12,243 nucleotides of DNA. Source: Thermoproteota archaeon. GTDB taxonomy: Archaea > Thermoproteota > EX4484-205 > JAAOZP01. The translations under genes and the position numbers were made by a program. The stretch spans positions 1 through 12,243 of the forward strand of contig JAOAJQ010000020.1 of assembly GCA_026414125.1 (NCBI GenBank), given 5' to 3'. This document shows, piece by piece, positions 5,207 to 11,832 of the stretch; positions within the stretch are counted from its first letter, which is position 1, and every line of letters starts with the position of its first letter. The notes below the pieces were generated by a model. That model had not been told where the DNA came from. It made no database searches and worked only from the letters and a program-made list of their open reading frames with translations.

Positions 5207-6850
5207 TTAAAAATTGCTTAAAGATTTGTTTAAATTTTTTTCTTTCAAACCCTCTAGTCCAGAATATTCTCTAAACGTAAACGTGCAGCGGCCGTCAACA
5301 AATGTTGCGAGAACTCTCATTCTCCTAACCTCTTCCAAGGGAATGTTGAAAGGATCCTTGTCGACTATCACCATGTCCGCCAGCTTGCCCTCGTTCAAAG
5401 TGCCTAGCTCATCCTCCTCTAACAATGCGTAGGCGGAACCATCCGTGTAGAAATGTAGAGTCTCCTCCAGCGTTAAACACTCTCCAGCCGTATGCCGGTA
5501 GAGAGGAATATCCTCATGCCTACCTCTTGTTGTCGCAACGTAAACCGTCTCCCACGGGTTTAATGGTTCCACAGGCGCGTCCGTGCTTAAGCCAAGCTTA
5601 ACGTTCCCAGCCAGAGTCTTGAAAGGGTAGGTGAACCTTGCTCTTTCAACACCAACCCTGCTAACCACCCACCAGTCGGTAACCACGAAGTGCGGCTGCA
5701 CAACCACAACTATGTTCAGCCTCCTCATCACCTCTATCAGGTCGCTTCTCAAGACTGAAGCATGTTCAACCCTGTTTCTCAGCTTCCTGGAGCACTCGGC
5801 CACGGATTCAAAGGCTTTAAGAGTATTTTCAACAGCCTTATCGCCTATCGCGTGGACAGCGGCCTGCATGCCTGTTTCACACGCCTCTTTAACAAACTTC
5901 CTAAGAGAATCCACGTCGATGCTTTCGCAACCCGAGGTATCTGGAGAATCCGAGTAGGGTTTTGAAAGAAGCGCGCTCCTAGCGCCGAGAGAACCGTCGG
6001 CGAAAAGCTTAACCCCATTAACCTTCAAATATGGCGAGCTGCGTTTTAAATCTTGGAGACTCATATGCTTAGCCTCGCCAGGGTTCAAATATGCTCTAAC
6101 CCTCACCGGCAGTCGTCCGTGCTCCGCCTCCAGCTCCTGAAGCGCCTTGAAGCTTGCTAAGCCGCATGATACGAAGCCCACCGTGGTCACGCCTTGGGAA
6201 GCCGAGTATACGAGCGCGTTTATAAGAAGCTTTTTACGTTCATCGAAAGTCGTATGCTCCTCAATCATGCTCCTGATAGTCTCCAATGCCTTGCCAGTGA
6301 CAACCCCTGTTGGAACACCAGCTTCATTCCTCAATAAGCCGGAAATGCTTCCTTCTGTCAGCCCTGTTATCTCTAGAGTCCTAGTGTTAACCACTGCGAC
6401 ATGGCCGCACAACCTGCTTAGAACCACAGGCCTATCGTTCACAGCCTCGTCAAGATCCCATCTTGTCGGGTAACGCTTCTCCTCCAGCATCTCTTGGTCC
6501 CAGCCGCGTCCCAGGATCCATCGTGCCCTGCTTCTTTCAACATAGTTTCCCAGCTTGTTTTTAAGCTCCGCTATGCTTCTAACCCCTCTGAGGTCGAGAG
6601 TATTTAAAGATACGCCTAGCAAGTCTAGATGCATGTGCGCATCTATAAACCCGGGTAGCACTGTCTTCCCCCTGAGGTCCAAGGTTTCAAGGCTGAGTGT
6701 CCTAGCCTTGCTGAGAGCCCCGGCTTCACTCCCCACGTATGCGACCCTGTTCCCAAGAATCACCGCCGCCTCAACTTTTAAAGTAGGCTTGAAAGAAACG
6801 TATATGTGTCCGTTAACGAGGGCGAAGCCCCTCATCGCTGCACTCCACAT
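5207..6850 (-). CDS. YtcJ-type amidohydrolase (amidohydrolase family 3)
   Basis: This 547-residue cytoplasmic metal-dependent hydrolase has the amidohydrolase family 3 (YtcJ-like) layout. A small amino-terminal beta domain is followed by the TIM barrel with HMH at 72-74 (in PGFIDAHMH), K281 in NGVKLFADGSLGA, H333 in VHAIGDKA, H363 in VEHAS and D424 in STDAPVEP. The chain returns to the beta domain with LGTLNEGKLADMVIVDKDP (482-500). Substrates of this family are diverse amides and cyclic ureas, so none is claimed. Two starts are possible: ATG at 6850, or ATG at 6835, which has GGAG at a 7-base spacing and fits the usual length better. It follows the small PHP gene after 39 bp, so the pair may be co-transcribed. 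A TATA-like TTTTTAAAAA overlapping the PHP stop codon suggests it also has its own promoter. The last codons are very AT-rich. Confidence 0.9.
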   Translation of the reverse strand: MWSAAMRGFALVNGHIYVSFKPTLKVEAAVILGNRVAYVGSEAGALSKARTLSLETLDLRGKTVLPGFIDAHMHLDLLGVSLNTLDLRGVRSIAELKNKLGNYVERSRARWILGRGWDQEMLEEKRYPTRWDLDEAVNDRPVVLSRLCGHVAVVNTRTLEITGLTEGSISGLLRNEAGVPTGVVTGKALETIRSMIEEHTTFDERKKLLINALVYSASQGVTTVGFVSCGLASFKALQELEAEHGRLPVRVRAYLNPGEAKHMSLQDLKRSSPYLKVNGVKLFADGSLGARSALLSKPYSDSPDTSGCESIDVDSLRKFVKEACETGMQAAVHAIGDKAVENTLKAFESVAECSRKLRNRVEHASVLRSDLIEVMRRLNIVVVVQPHFVVTDWWVVSRVGVERARFTYPFKTLAGNVKLGLSTDAPVEPLNPWETVYVATTRGRHEDIPLYRHTAGECLTLEETLHFYTDGSAYALLEEDELGTLNEGKLADMVIVDKDPFNIPLEEVRRMRVLATFVDGRCTFTFREYSGLEGLKEKNLNKSLSNF

Positions 6851-6885
6851 TGCAACCGTTGAAGCAACATTAAGCCTATCTATTG

Positions 6886-6895
6886 GTTTTTAAAA
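6886..6895 (-). promoter_or_regulatory. Internal TATA-like element for the amidohydrolase gene, overlapping the PHP stop codon
   Basis: The reverse strand reads CTTTTTAAAAACC across the end of the PHP gene. Initiation would fall near 6863, giving a 13-base leader to the ATG at 6850 or a 28-base leader, containing GGAG, to the ATG at 6835. Confidence 0.35.
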
Positions 6896-7546
6896 AGGCT
6901 TTTGAAAAACTGTTCTCAAAGCCAAGTATCTAAACCCGATTCTCACCCTGGAGGATAAGGGTGAGAGCCTACCGTTGAAAGCAACCCTGCCGTTCCTAAG
7001 GGCTCTTGAAAAATCCTCAAACCCCCAGCCATCTGCTTCAACAACCGTGTACGCGTCCCCAACGCTTCCGGGGAAATGAGCATCGCTGCCTCCGACTGTT
7101 GGAGCACCAAGCTGCCGGGCGATCTTCACCCCCCTGTTTACGAAGAAGGTTAACGGATAGGAGGCGTTCAGAACCTCAACAGCATCAGTTTTACAATTAG
7201 TCCATCTTCCCAGTTTACCCGTGTTTAAACCGGGGTGGGCCAGTATCGTTAACCCGCCCTCGCCCCTAGCCCATTCGACGAGCCACTCGTAGTTTACAAG
7301 GTTGTTCCTCGGCGGAAGATGTTCAAGACCTATGACTAGCACGTGGCCAGCATCCGTGCTGAGCTCAAACCCTGGTAGGACAAGCATTTTCCAAAAGTAT
7401 TGTTTAGCCTCAAAATATCCTTTGAGAGTAGCATGGTCTGTTATGGCTAGTCCGTCTAAACCCTTTGCTCTAGCAGTCTCAATAACCTCCCTGACCGTTC
7501 CGCTCCCGTCGGAGTGGACGGTGTGAACATGCAGGTCAATTTTCAA
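6890..7546 (-). CDS. Small PHP-domain phosphoesterase
   Basis: This 218-residue protein is essentially a single PHP domain. Ligand motifs are DLHVHTVHSDG (4-14), TDH (36-38), E61 in GFELST, H68, AHP (103-105) and GGSDAH (152-157), the full set for the trinuclear metal site of PHP phosphoesterases. The family includes nucleases, histidinol-phosphate phosphatase and the TrpH/RNase AM type; this protein is shorter than TrpH (about 290), so a specific role is not claimed. The start is TTG at 7546, with GGTGG ending 4 bases upstream and a TATA element at 7571-7578. The next gene on the same strand, a YtcJ-type amidohydrolase, begins 39 bp later. It has the same fold as the CehA-like gene at 2441 but is only distantly similar, so a recent duplication is unlikely. 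Confidence 0.88.
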   Translation of the reverse strand: MKIDLHVHTVHSDGSGTVREVIETARAKGLDGLAITDHATLKGYFEAKQYFWKMLVLPGFELSTDAGHVLVIGLEHLPPRNNLVNYEWLVEWARGEGGLTILAHPGLNTGKLGRWTNCKTDAVEVLNASYPLTFFVNRGVKIARQLGAPTVGGSDAHFPGSVGDAYTVVEADGWGFEDFSRALRNGRVAFNGRLSPLSSRVRIGFRYLALRTVFQKPF

Positions 7547-7570
7547 TCCGCCACCAAGATTAGCAATCTG

Positions 7571-7578
7571 TTTTTAAA
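7571..7578 (-). promoter_or_regulatory. TATA box for the small PHP gene
   Basis: The reverse strand reads TTTAAAAA, centred about 28 bp before the TTG at 7546, so transcription would begin a few bases from the start codon. The TATA box of the divergent mscL-like gene lies 35 bp away. Confidence 0.45.
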
Positions 7579-7612
7579 CGTTTCAACACTTTTACCACAA
7601 CCCATGGAAAGC

Positions 7613-7620
7613 TTTTTATT
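7613..7620 (+). promoter_or_regulatory. TATA box for the mscL-like gene
   Basis: TTTTTATT is centred about 26 bp before the GTG at 7642, matching a leaderless GTG start. The ATG at 7651 would then have a 9-base leader. Confidence 0.45.
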
Positions 7621-7641
7621 CAACGGAAACATTATTTTAGC

Positions 7642-8028
7642 GTGCTGAACATGTCGTCTAAAGAAGACGAAATAATAGAGGAATTAAGGAAGATTCGACA
7701 GCTTTTAGAGCCTAAGCCGGCTCCGCCTGCACCGCCGGCTCCGAAAGGATTAATCGCCGAGTTTAAAACATTCATATCTAAATACAAGGTGCTGGGGATG
7801 GCTGTCGCCTTCATCCTCGGCCTGTATCTCGGAACCCTGGTGGAGGCGCTTGTCAACGATTTGATAATGCCGGTAATCGAGTTCGCCACGCCCGACGTGG
7901 CTTGGGAGCAGGTTGTGCTTGGGCCATTCAGAGTAGGCCATTTCATAGGTTCATTGGTAACTTTCCTCATAGTAGCCTTCGTAATCTTCCTACTGGTGAA
8001 AATCACTTCCAAGTGGGGAATAGAGTAA
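7642..8028 (+). CDS. mscL: MscL-family mechanosensitive channel with an amino-terminal charged helix
   Basis: This 128-residue membrane protein has an MscL core. EFKTFISKYKV (40-50) and the first TM segment (about 50-76) carry the family pattern ending VNDLIMP (71-77). The second TM segment is at about 101-121, with FLIVAFVIFLLVK (108-120) very close to bacterial MscL TM2. MscL homopentamers open under membrane tension and release solutes during hypo-osmotic shock. The periplasmic loop is short (about 25 residues). The oddity is the ends: bacterial MscL has a Pro/Ala linker and a charged helix after TM2. Here the protein stops 7 residues after TM2, and a similar helix (EIIEELRKIRQLLEP, 10-24) with a Pro/Ala linker (25-35) sits before TM1. 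The start is GTG at 7642 (leaderless spacing) or ATG at 7651; either keeps the helix. It is transcribed alone. Confidence 0.85.
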   Translation: MLNMSSKEDEIIEELRKIRQLLEPKPAPPAPPAPKGLIAEFKTFISKYKVLGMAVAFILGLYLGTLVEALVNDLIMPVIEFATPDVAWEQVVLGPFRVGHFIGSLVTFLIVAFVIFLLVKITSKWGIE

Positions 8029-8055
8029 AACTTAGCGCGTGCTACTTTAACACCA

Positions 8056-8074
8056 ACTTTTTTAACTTTTTCGC
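8056..8074 (+). terminator. T-rich terminator after the mscL-like gene
   Basis: Two T runs (about 8057-8062 and 8067-8071) begin about 28 bp after the stop codon. This is a typical archaeal oligo-T termination region without an obvious hairpin. Confidence 0.45.
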
Positions 8075-8137
8075 ATAATTTGCATAAATGCTAAGGCCCT
8101 CTTTTATCCAGACTCTTGCGAGAAACCTAGATGCTTT

Positions 8138-9886
8138 TCAAGCCTGATCTGGGGGTGGTGGAGGCGGTGGTAAGGCGGGTGGCTTTCTCCTCTTCTTTCT
8201 AGTTAAAAACACTAGCAGAACTGCGATAGTCAAAAGAATAACCAGCAGCAGTAAGATGCATAATGCAACAGGGTTCAGCTCAGCTCTCCACCTTGCAACG
8301 AGGCGAACAGGCTTCGTTACGACAAACGAGTAAACAGTGGACGACGAGACTTTTTCCCCATTCTCAACCCATCCGTCGAAAACATGGTTCGTGAAGAAAT
8401 CTTTAGGAATAATGCTTGAGGCTACTGATACTGTTGCAATCGAGCCTTCAACATACCATCCTCCCCCAGATGCCTCACCAATCTCACTCGACACTGACAC
8501 GTGATGCTCAACCCTGTAGACAGCGTCGAGAACAGTATCCTTCTTCAACCTTATTCCGCGAGGATTATCAGTCACGCTGTCGCTCCACATGCTGAAAGCA
8601 AGCCTTGTTTCCCCCTCCGCCCTGTAGGGGGCTGCTTCAAGCCTATGCTCCACGCCCGTAGCCTCGAAGCTGACGCTCCTGCCTGTTTTATTCTCACCGT
8701 CTAAAGAAGCCCAGAGGCCATCGCCTGGAAAGTTAACTGTCAGCAAGTAGCTCGTCACGTAGCGGGTGTAAATCCCTCTGTTCCGAAACAGACCTCTCAT
8801 ATTGTTCCCCACCATATGGATCGCGCCGTCCGCAGCGTAAACCCAGGTCCAGGAGGATATGGAGTCTATGGCGAGCGTCCAGTTTCCGAGAAGAGTCCCG
8901 TTAAACCCGTATTGCAAGTATATGGGGAGCATCCCTCTGCTTGTCGTCACGTGGCCTACTACATGAATCCTATCGCTGTCAATGCAGAGGCTGAGGAAAG
9001 AGTCGTCTCCAGCCCCTCCAAAAGTCCTCCGCCAGACAACCTTCCCCGACCTATCCATTTTGAGCAGCAACCCATCTAGATCGCCCTTCCCATAGGAGTC
9101 TGTATAGCCGCATACGTATACCTCATCCCCCACTTTAACATCTGAGAAGAAGTCACGCTTCTCGCCTCCCCAGCTGACACGGTTAGCCTCGTTCCCATCC
9201 TCATCGGCCACCAGCAGCAACCCGTCTATAAGCTCGCTCGAACCATATGGAGAAGTCGTGCCTACAATGTATATTTCCCCATTGGAAATAGTCATCGACT
9301 CTGACTCTTGATGTCCAACTCCAACGAATGTTTTCTCCCATAGAAGCGAACCGTTCTCATCATACTTGTGAAGAACTATTTCAGTAGCCCTCTCGCCAAA
9401 GTATTGAGCCTCTCCGGCAACGTATAGAGCCTCATCCTGTACAACGATGCTTTCAAAATGGCTGAACAGGGATGAGCCTACCCACTCCTTCTCCCACAGT
9501 TTTTCAAGGTTGGTGTTAAACGCCGCTAGGAAGCCTGTTGTCTTTGGAAGCGTATCGTGCTCCAATACGCCTGCAACATATATTCTCAATCCGTCAGAAG
9601 TAATGCTAATTACATAGCCTTTCCCGCCTGTTGCAGAGGAAACCAGCCTGCCGTCGACACTAATCTTCCAAATGGTCCAAACATGGTTTTCGAAGCTTCC
9701 TGAGCAGCCGCCGATGTAGACGTTTCCGCCGACAACCGTGAGACCGTTAAAAACCACGTAGTCAGCCTCGCTGCCGATAATCTGCAGTCCTGTTTGAAAA
9801 GTCTTCTCAGGGCAGGCCGTTACTGCTACCAGCGTTAAACAGGCTACCAGTATTGAGCAGAACACGTGGTTGGCCGTTGAGCCCAT
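8138..9886 (-). CDS. Secreted beta-propeller surface protein with InlB-like domain and carboxy-terminal membrane anchor
   Basis: This reads as 582 residues from the ATG at 9886. That start is chosen because a TATA element lies about 26 bp upstream and because it directly opens a signal peptide (hydrophobic 8-24). The in-frame ATG at 9937 adds 17 polar residues and is less likely. Residues about 45-385 hold roughly six or seven repeats of 40-50 residues, each a pattern of hydrophobic-Tyr/Ile-hydrophobic-Gly, then Asp-Gly and Trp (such as SLLWEKTF, VVWRRTFGG). This is a beta-propeller of the SBBP/PQQ-like type. Residues about 460-535 resemble the divergent InlB B-repeat fold (FDGWVENG, VRLVARW). 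A TM helix (about 540-562), the basic KKRRK and a polyproline tail of seven prolines follow. VTAC at the signal end could be a lipobox. It is probably an envelope protein; no enzyme motif is seen. Confidence 0.8.
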   Translation of the reverse strand: MGSTANHVFCSILVACLTLVAVTACPEKTFQTGLQIIGSEADYVVFNGLTVVGGNVYIGGCSGSFENHVWTIWKISVDGRLVSSATGGKGYVISITSDGLRIYVAGVLEHDTLPKTTGFLAAFNTNLEKLWEKEWVGSSLFSHFESIVVQDEALYVAGEAQYFGERATEIVLHKYDENGSLLWEKTFVGVGHQESESMTISNGEIYIVGTTSPYGSSELIDGLLLVADEDGNEANRVSWGGEKRDFFSDVKVGDEVYVCGYTDSYGKGDLDGLLLKMDRSGKVVWRRTFGGAGDDSFLSLCIDSDRIHVVGHVTTSRGMLPIYLQYGFNGTLLGNWTLAIDSISSWTWVYAADGAIHMVGNNMRGLFRNRGIYTRYVTSYLLTVNFPGDGLWASLDGENKTGRSVSFEATGVEHRLEAAPYRAEGETRLAFSMWSDSVTDNPRGIRLKKDTVLDAVYRVEHHVSVSSEIGEASGGGWYVEGSIATVSVASSIIPKDFFTNHVFDGWVENGEKVSSSTVYSFVVTKPVRLVARWRAELNPVALCILLLLVILLTIAVLLVFLTRKKRRKPPALPPPPPPPDQA

Positions 9887-9908
9887 TGTTTTTTCCCACG
9901 CAATCCGG

Positions 9909-9916
9909 TTTTTAAA
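9909..9916 (-). promoter_or_regulatory. TATA box deciding the start of the propeller protein gene
   Basis: The reverse strand reads TTTAAAAA, centred about 26 bp before the ATG at 9886. It lies downstream of the longer frame's ATG at 9937, so transcripts from it could only use the 9886 start. Confidence 0.5.
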
Positions 9917-9959
9917 TTTTAATCCTGAGACATACACGAGGAAACAGGAGCAATGTTTT

Positions 9960-10874
9960 TCAACAGGCCTCTTGGATCAGGTTTTTCAAACCCTGCTCTA
10001 ACCCTATTCTAGGTTCAAAACCCAACAGGCTCCTCGCCTTAGAAATTTCTGCATAACTGTGCCTTATGTCTCCCTGTCTTTTAGCAGCATAAACAGGCTC
10101 ACCCTTAATCCCTTGAAGTCTCATGACTAGGAGAGCAAGGTCTCTGATACTCACTGGTCTACCTGTACCTATGTTGAAAACCTGGTTCACATGCTTGGTC
10201 TTAATTGCGAGTTCAACAGCCTCAGCAACATCTTCCACGTGGATGAAGTCCCTAGTCTGCTCACCGTCGCCATATACGACTGGCGGAAGCCCTCTACGAA
10301 CCCTTTCCAGAAACCTTGTTATAACGCCGGCGTACGCCATGTTTTGACCCGGACCGTAAACGTTGAAAAGCCTCAGCACAACATACTTAAGCCCGAGCCT
10401 TGAGAAAAACCTGGTGACTTCTTCACCCATAAGCTTGCTCAACCCGTATGGGGACAATGGGTCAGCAGGATGATTCTCGTCAACAGGGAGCTTAACAGGA
10501 TCACCGTAGACCGCTGCTGAGCTCAGGTAGATGAATAAGCCGACTCCCGTTTTTAAAGAAGCCTCTATGACTGAAGCAGTACCTAGAACATTCTTCTCCA
10601 GGTAGAGCATGGGGTTCTCCATAGACTCGGCAACATCCGTGTAGGCTGCGGCGTGAACAACAATGTCAACGCTCTTCAAAGCATTCTTAACACCATTCAT
10701 GCTCGTGACCCCGACCTTGGTTACTGGAACCCCTGCTTCCTCCAGCTTTTTAACGGCTAAACCGGTTGACCTCTCCAGCGAGTCGAGAACATTGACTTCG
10801 AAACCCTTGTTTTTCAAACGGATAGCGAGGTTGTGGCCTATGAACCCAGCTCCGCCGGTGATCAGCACCCTCAT
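9960..10874 (-). CDS. NAD-dependent sugar-nucleotide epimerase/dehydratase, GalE-like
   Basis: This 304-residue cytoplasmic enzyme is an extended short-chain dehydrogenase. The NAD-binding GGAGFIG is at 7-13, HAAAYTDV is at 74-81, the catalytic Ser lies in LSSAAVYG (117-124), and Tyr143 and Lys147 lie in SPYGLSK. RLFNVYGPG (168-176), YGDGEQTRDFIHVEDVA (201-217) and FNIGTGRPVSI (233-243) are family landmarks. It probably epimerises a UDP-sugar such as UDP-glucose/UDP-galactose, although archaeal relatives also act on other NDP-sugars and on N-acetylated forms. The length and the full set of motifs suggest an intact enzyme. The ATG at 10874 has a TATA element about 28 bp upstream. It ends 73 bp before the start of the propeller protein gene on the same strand, which has its own TATA box. 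The supply of activated sugar for surface glycosylation is an inference. Confidence 0.9.
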   Translation of the reverse strand: MRVLITGGAGFIGHNLAIRLKNKGFEVNVLDSLERSTGLAVKKLEEAGVPVTKVGVTSMNGVKNALKSVDIVVHAAAYTDVAESMENPMLYLEKNVLGTASVIEASLKTGVGLFIYLSSAAVYGDPVKLPVDENHPADPLSPYGLSKLMGEEVTRFFSRLGLKYVVLRLFNVYGPGQNMAYAGVITRFLERVRRGLPPVVYGDGEQTRDFIHVEDVAEAVELAIKTKHVNQVFNIGTGRPVSIRDLALLVMRLQGIKGEPVYAAKRQGDIRHSYAEISKARSLLGFEPRIGLEQGLKNLIQEAC

Positions 10875-10877
10875 CCT

Positions 10878-10914
10878 AAACTCTTTTAACCTCTACAGCT
10901 TAAAACTCTTTTAA
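10878..10914. repeat. Direct repeat AAACTCTTTTAA, two copies 25 bp apart, in the epimerase promoter
   Basis: Identical 12-mers lie at 10878-10889 and 10903-10914, on either side of the start-site region of the epimerase gene. The second copy overlaps the TATA element (reverse strand GTTTTAAG, 10899-10906). A regulator site or a duplicated promoter element would look like this. Confidence 0.4.
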
Positions 10915-10997
10915 AACCCATTAAGCCTCAACCCTTAGCTTGACTACCTGCACGTTTATCCGCCGGTTCTCGCTAAAAAAGATTCCATGGCCAAAAG

Positions 10998-11005
10998 TTT
11001 ATAAG
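10998..11005 (+). promoter_or_regulatory. vapBC promoter (TATA box with purine-rich BRE)
   Basis: TTTATAAG, preceded by CCAAAAG, is centred about 27 bp before the ATG at 11029. It is the best-looking archaeal promoter in the window and gives a leaderless vapB mRNA. Confidence 0.6.
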
Positions 11006-11030
11006 GTACTTATTTACAACAAGTACTTAT
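11001..11030. promoter_or_regulatory. Putative VapB operator over the vapBC promoter
   Basis: ATAAG-GTA-CTTAT (11001-11013) is an inverted repeat that overlaps the TATA box. The palindrome AAGTACTT (11021-11028) abuts the start codon. GTACTTAT occurs in both, 17 bp apart (11006 and 11023). Ribbon-helix-helix antitoxins bind such paired dyads at their own promoters. Binding by this VapB is inferred. Confidence 0.45.
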
Positions 11031-11259
11031 GTCCGAAGTTATTAAAGCCGAGGTTCCAGAAGCCTTAGCTAAAAAATTCAGGAAGCGGGCGATGGAACTC
11101 TACGGCTATAAGAAGGGTGCGGTTAAGGCTGCTCTCGAGGATGCGATGAAACGTTTCATCGCATCAAGCAGGGTGGACTGGAAAGCATTGAAAGGCTGCG
11201 TTCGGTCAGAGTCCACATCAGTGGAATTACAGCATAAAGCCTGGAGGAATCTTGACTAA
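11029..11259 (+). CDS. vapB: VapB-type antitoxin with ribbon-helix-helix domain
   Basis: This 76-residue protein lies directly before a PIN-domain toxin gene and overlaps it by 8 bp. Residues 1-44 have the strand-helix-helix layout of a ribbon-helix-helix domain: a short strand (IKAEVP, 5-10), helix 1 (EALAKKFRKRAMELYG), then helix 2 starting at KGAVKAALEDAMKRF. The carboxy tail (VDWKALKG, then TSVELQHKAW, 63-72) is the kind of segment that wraps over the toxin active site in archaeal VapB proteins. Its role is to neutralise VapC and, as a dimer, to repress the operon through the dyads at 11001-11030. The ATG at 11029 sits at leaderless spacing from a strong TATA box. Both size and composition match VapB antitoxins. 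Confidence 0.85.
   Translation: MSEVIKAEVPEALAKKFRKRAMELYGYKKGAVKAALEDAMKRFIASSRVDWKALKGCVRSESTSVELQHKAWRNLD
11243..11247 (+). promoter_or_regulatory. Shine-Dalgarno GGAGG for vapC
   Basis: GGAGG inside the end of vapB lies 4 bases before the TTG at 11252 and 13 before the ATG at 11261. This favours the TTG start and translational coupling to vapB. Confidence 0.6.
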
Positions 11260-11662
11260 AATGCTACTGGTAGACACCAACATCTTCCTCGAACTATTCT
11301 TGGGACAGGAGAAAGCTGAGGAGTGTGAAAAATTCTTGCAGAAAATTTCTGACGGAGAATTTGAAGCCGTCGTTTCAAAGTTTACGATTCACGCTATTGA
11401 AGCCATCTTAAACAAATCCGAGCTGATTCTTGCTTTCCTGAGAAATGTTCAAGGCGCTCTTGGGCTGAACGTGTATGAGACGAGCGTGGAGGACGAGATG
11501 GCGGCTTCAATGCTGATGGATAAAGCAGGCCTTGATTTCGACGATGCTATTCAATACTATTTGGCTAAAAAGCTGGGGGTTGAAGCAATAGTCAGCTACG
11601 ATAAGCATTTCGACAAGACGGATATGAAAAGAAAAGAGCCGTCGGAATTCTTGGAGCGCTAA
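11252..11662 (+). CDS. vapC: VapC-type PIN-domain ribonuclease toxin
   Basis: This 136-residue PIN-domain protein is one unit with the antitoxin gene before it. Acidic residues that would bind Mg2+ are D8 in LLVDTN (5-10), E50 in HAIEAI, D98 in DFDDAIQYYLA (95-105) and D117 in IVSYDKHFD (113-121). This is the complete four-acid set of an active VapC endoribonuclease. VapC toxins cleave tRNA or rRNA when released from VapB; the target here is unknown. The start is taken as TTG at 11252 because GGAGG lies 4 bases upstream; ATG at 11261 would remove three residues and leave the active site intact. The gene is followed at 170 bp by a truncated glycosidase remnant. Confidence 0.9.
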   Translation: MTKMLLVDTNIFLELFLGQEKAEECEKFLQKISDGEFEAVVSKFTIHAIEAILNKSELILAFLRNVQGALGLNVYETSVEDEMAASMLMDKAGLDFDDAIQYYLAKKLGVEAIVSYDKHFDKTDMKRKEPSEFLER

Positions 11663-11832
11663 ACTGTCCGCGTCAAGTCTGTAAATGTGGCCTTATCTTA
11701 AGCGAAACTCGTAACTGACTCATTATATTTGCATATTCAGCGTGGGGAGGTGCGAGAAGACTGAGAAGGATTCTATTATTTCGATACACCGAGTTTAGCG
11801 CGCGCAGGCCTAAGCCAGCACTCCAAGGAGAC

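Noticed and set aside
6555..6893. Forward open frame of 112 codons
   Set aside because: It is antisense to the amidohydrolase's amino-terminal metal-binding region, so it is a shadow frame.
2441..7546. A defence or secondary-metabolite system built from the PHP, MBL and amidohydrolase genes
   Set aside because: The genes lie on both strands with separate promoters, and no nuclease, helicase, ATPase or biosynthetic core enzyme accompanies them.
7632..8012. Reverse open frame of 126 codons opposite the mscL-like gene
   Set aside because: The forward frame has a clear MscL core. The reverse frame is Ser/Thr-rich low-information sequence without a promoter or domain.
9887..9937. 17-residue extension of the propeller protein from the ATG at 9937
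   Set aside because: The TATA box lies inside this stretch, and the extension would bury the signal peptide behind polar residues.
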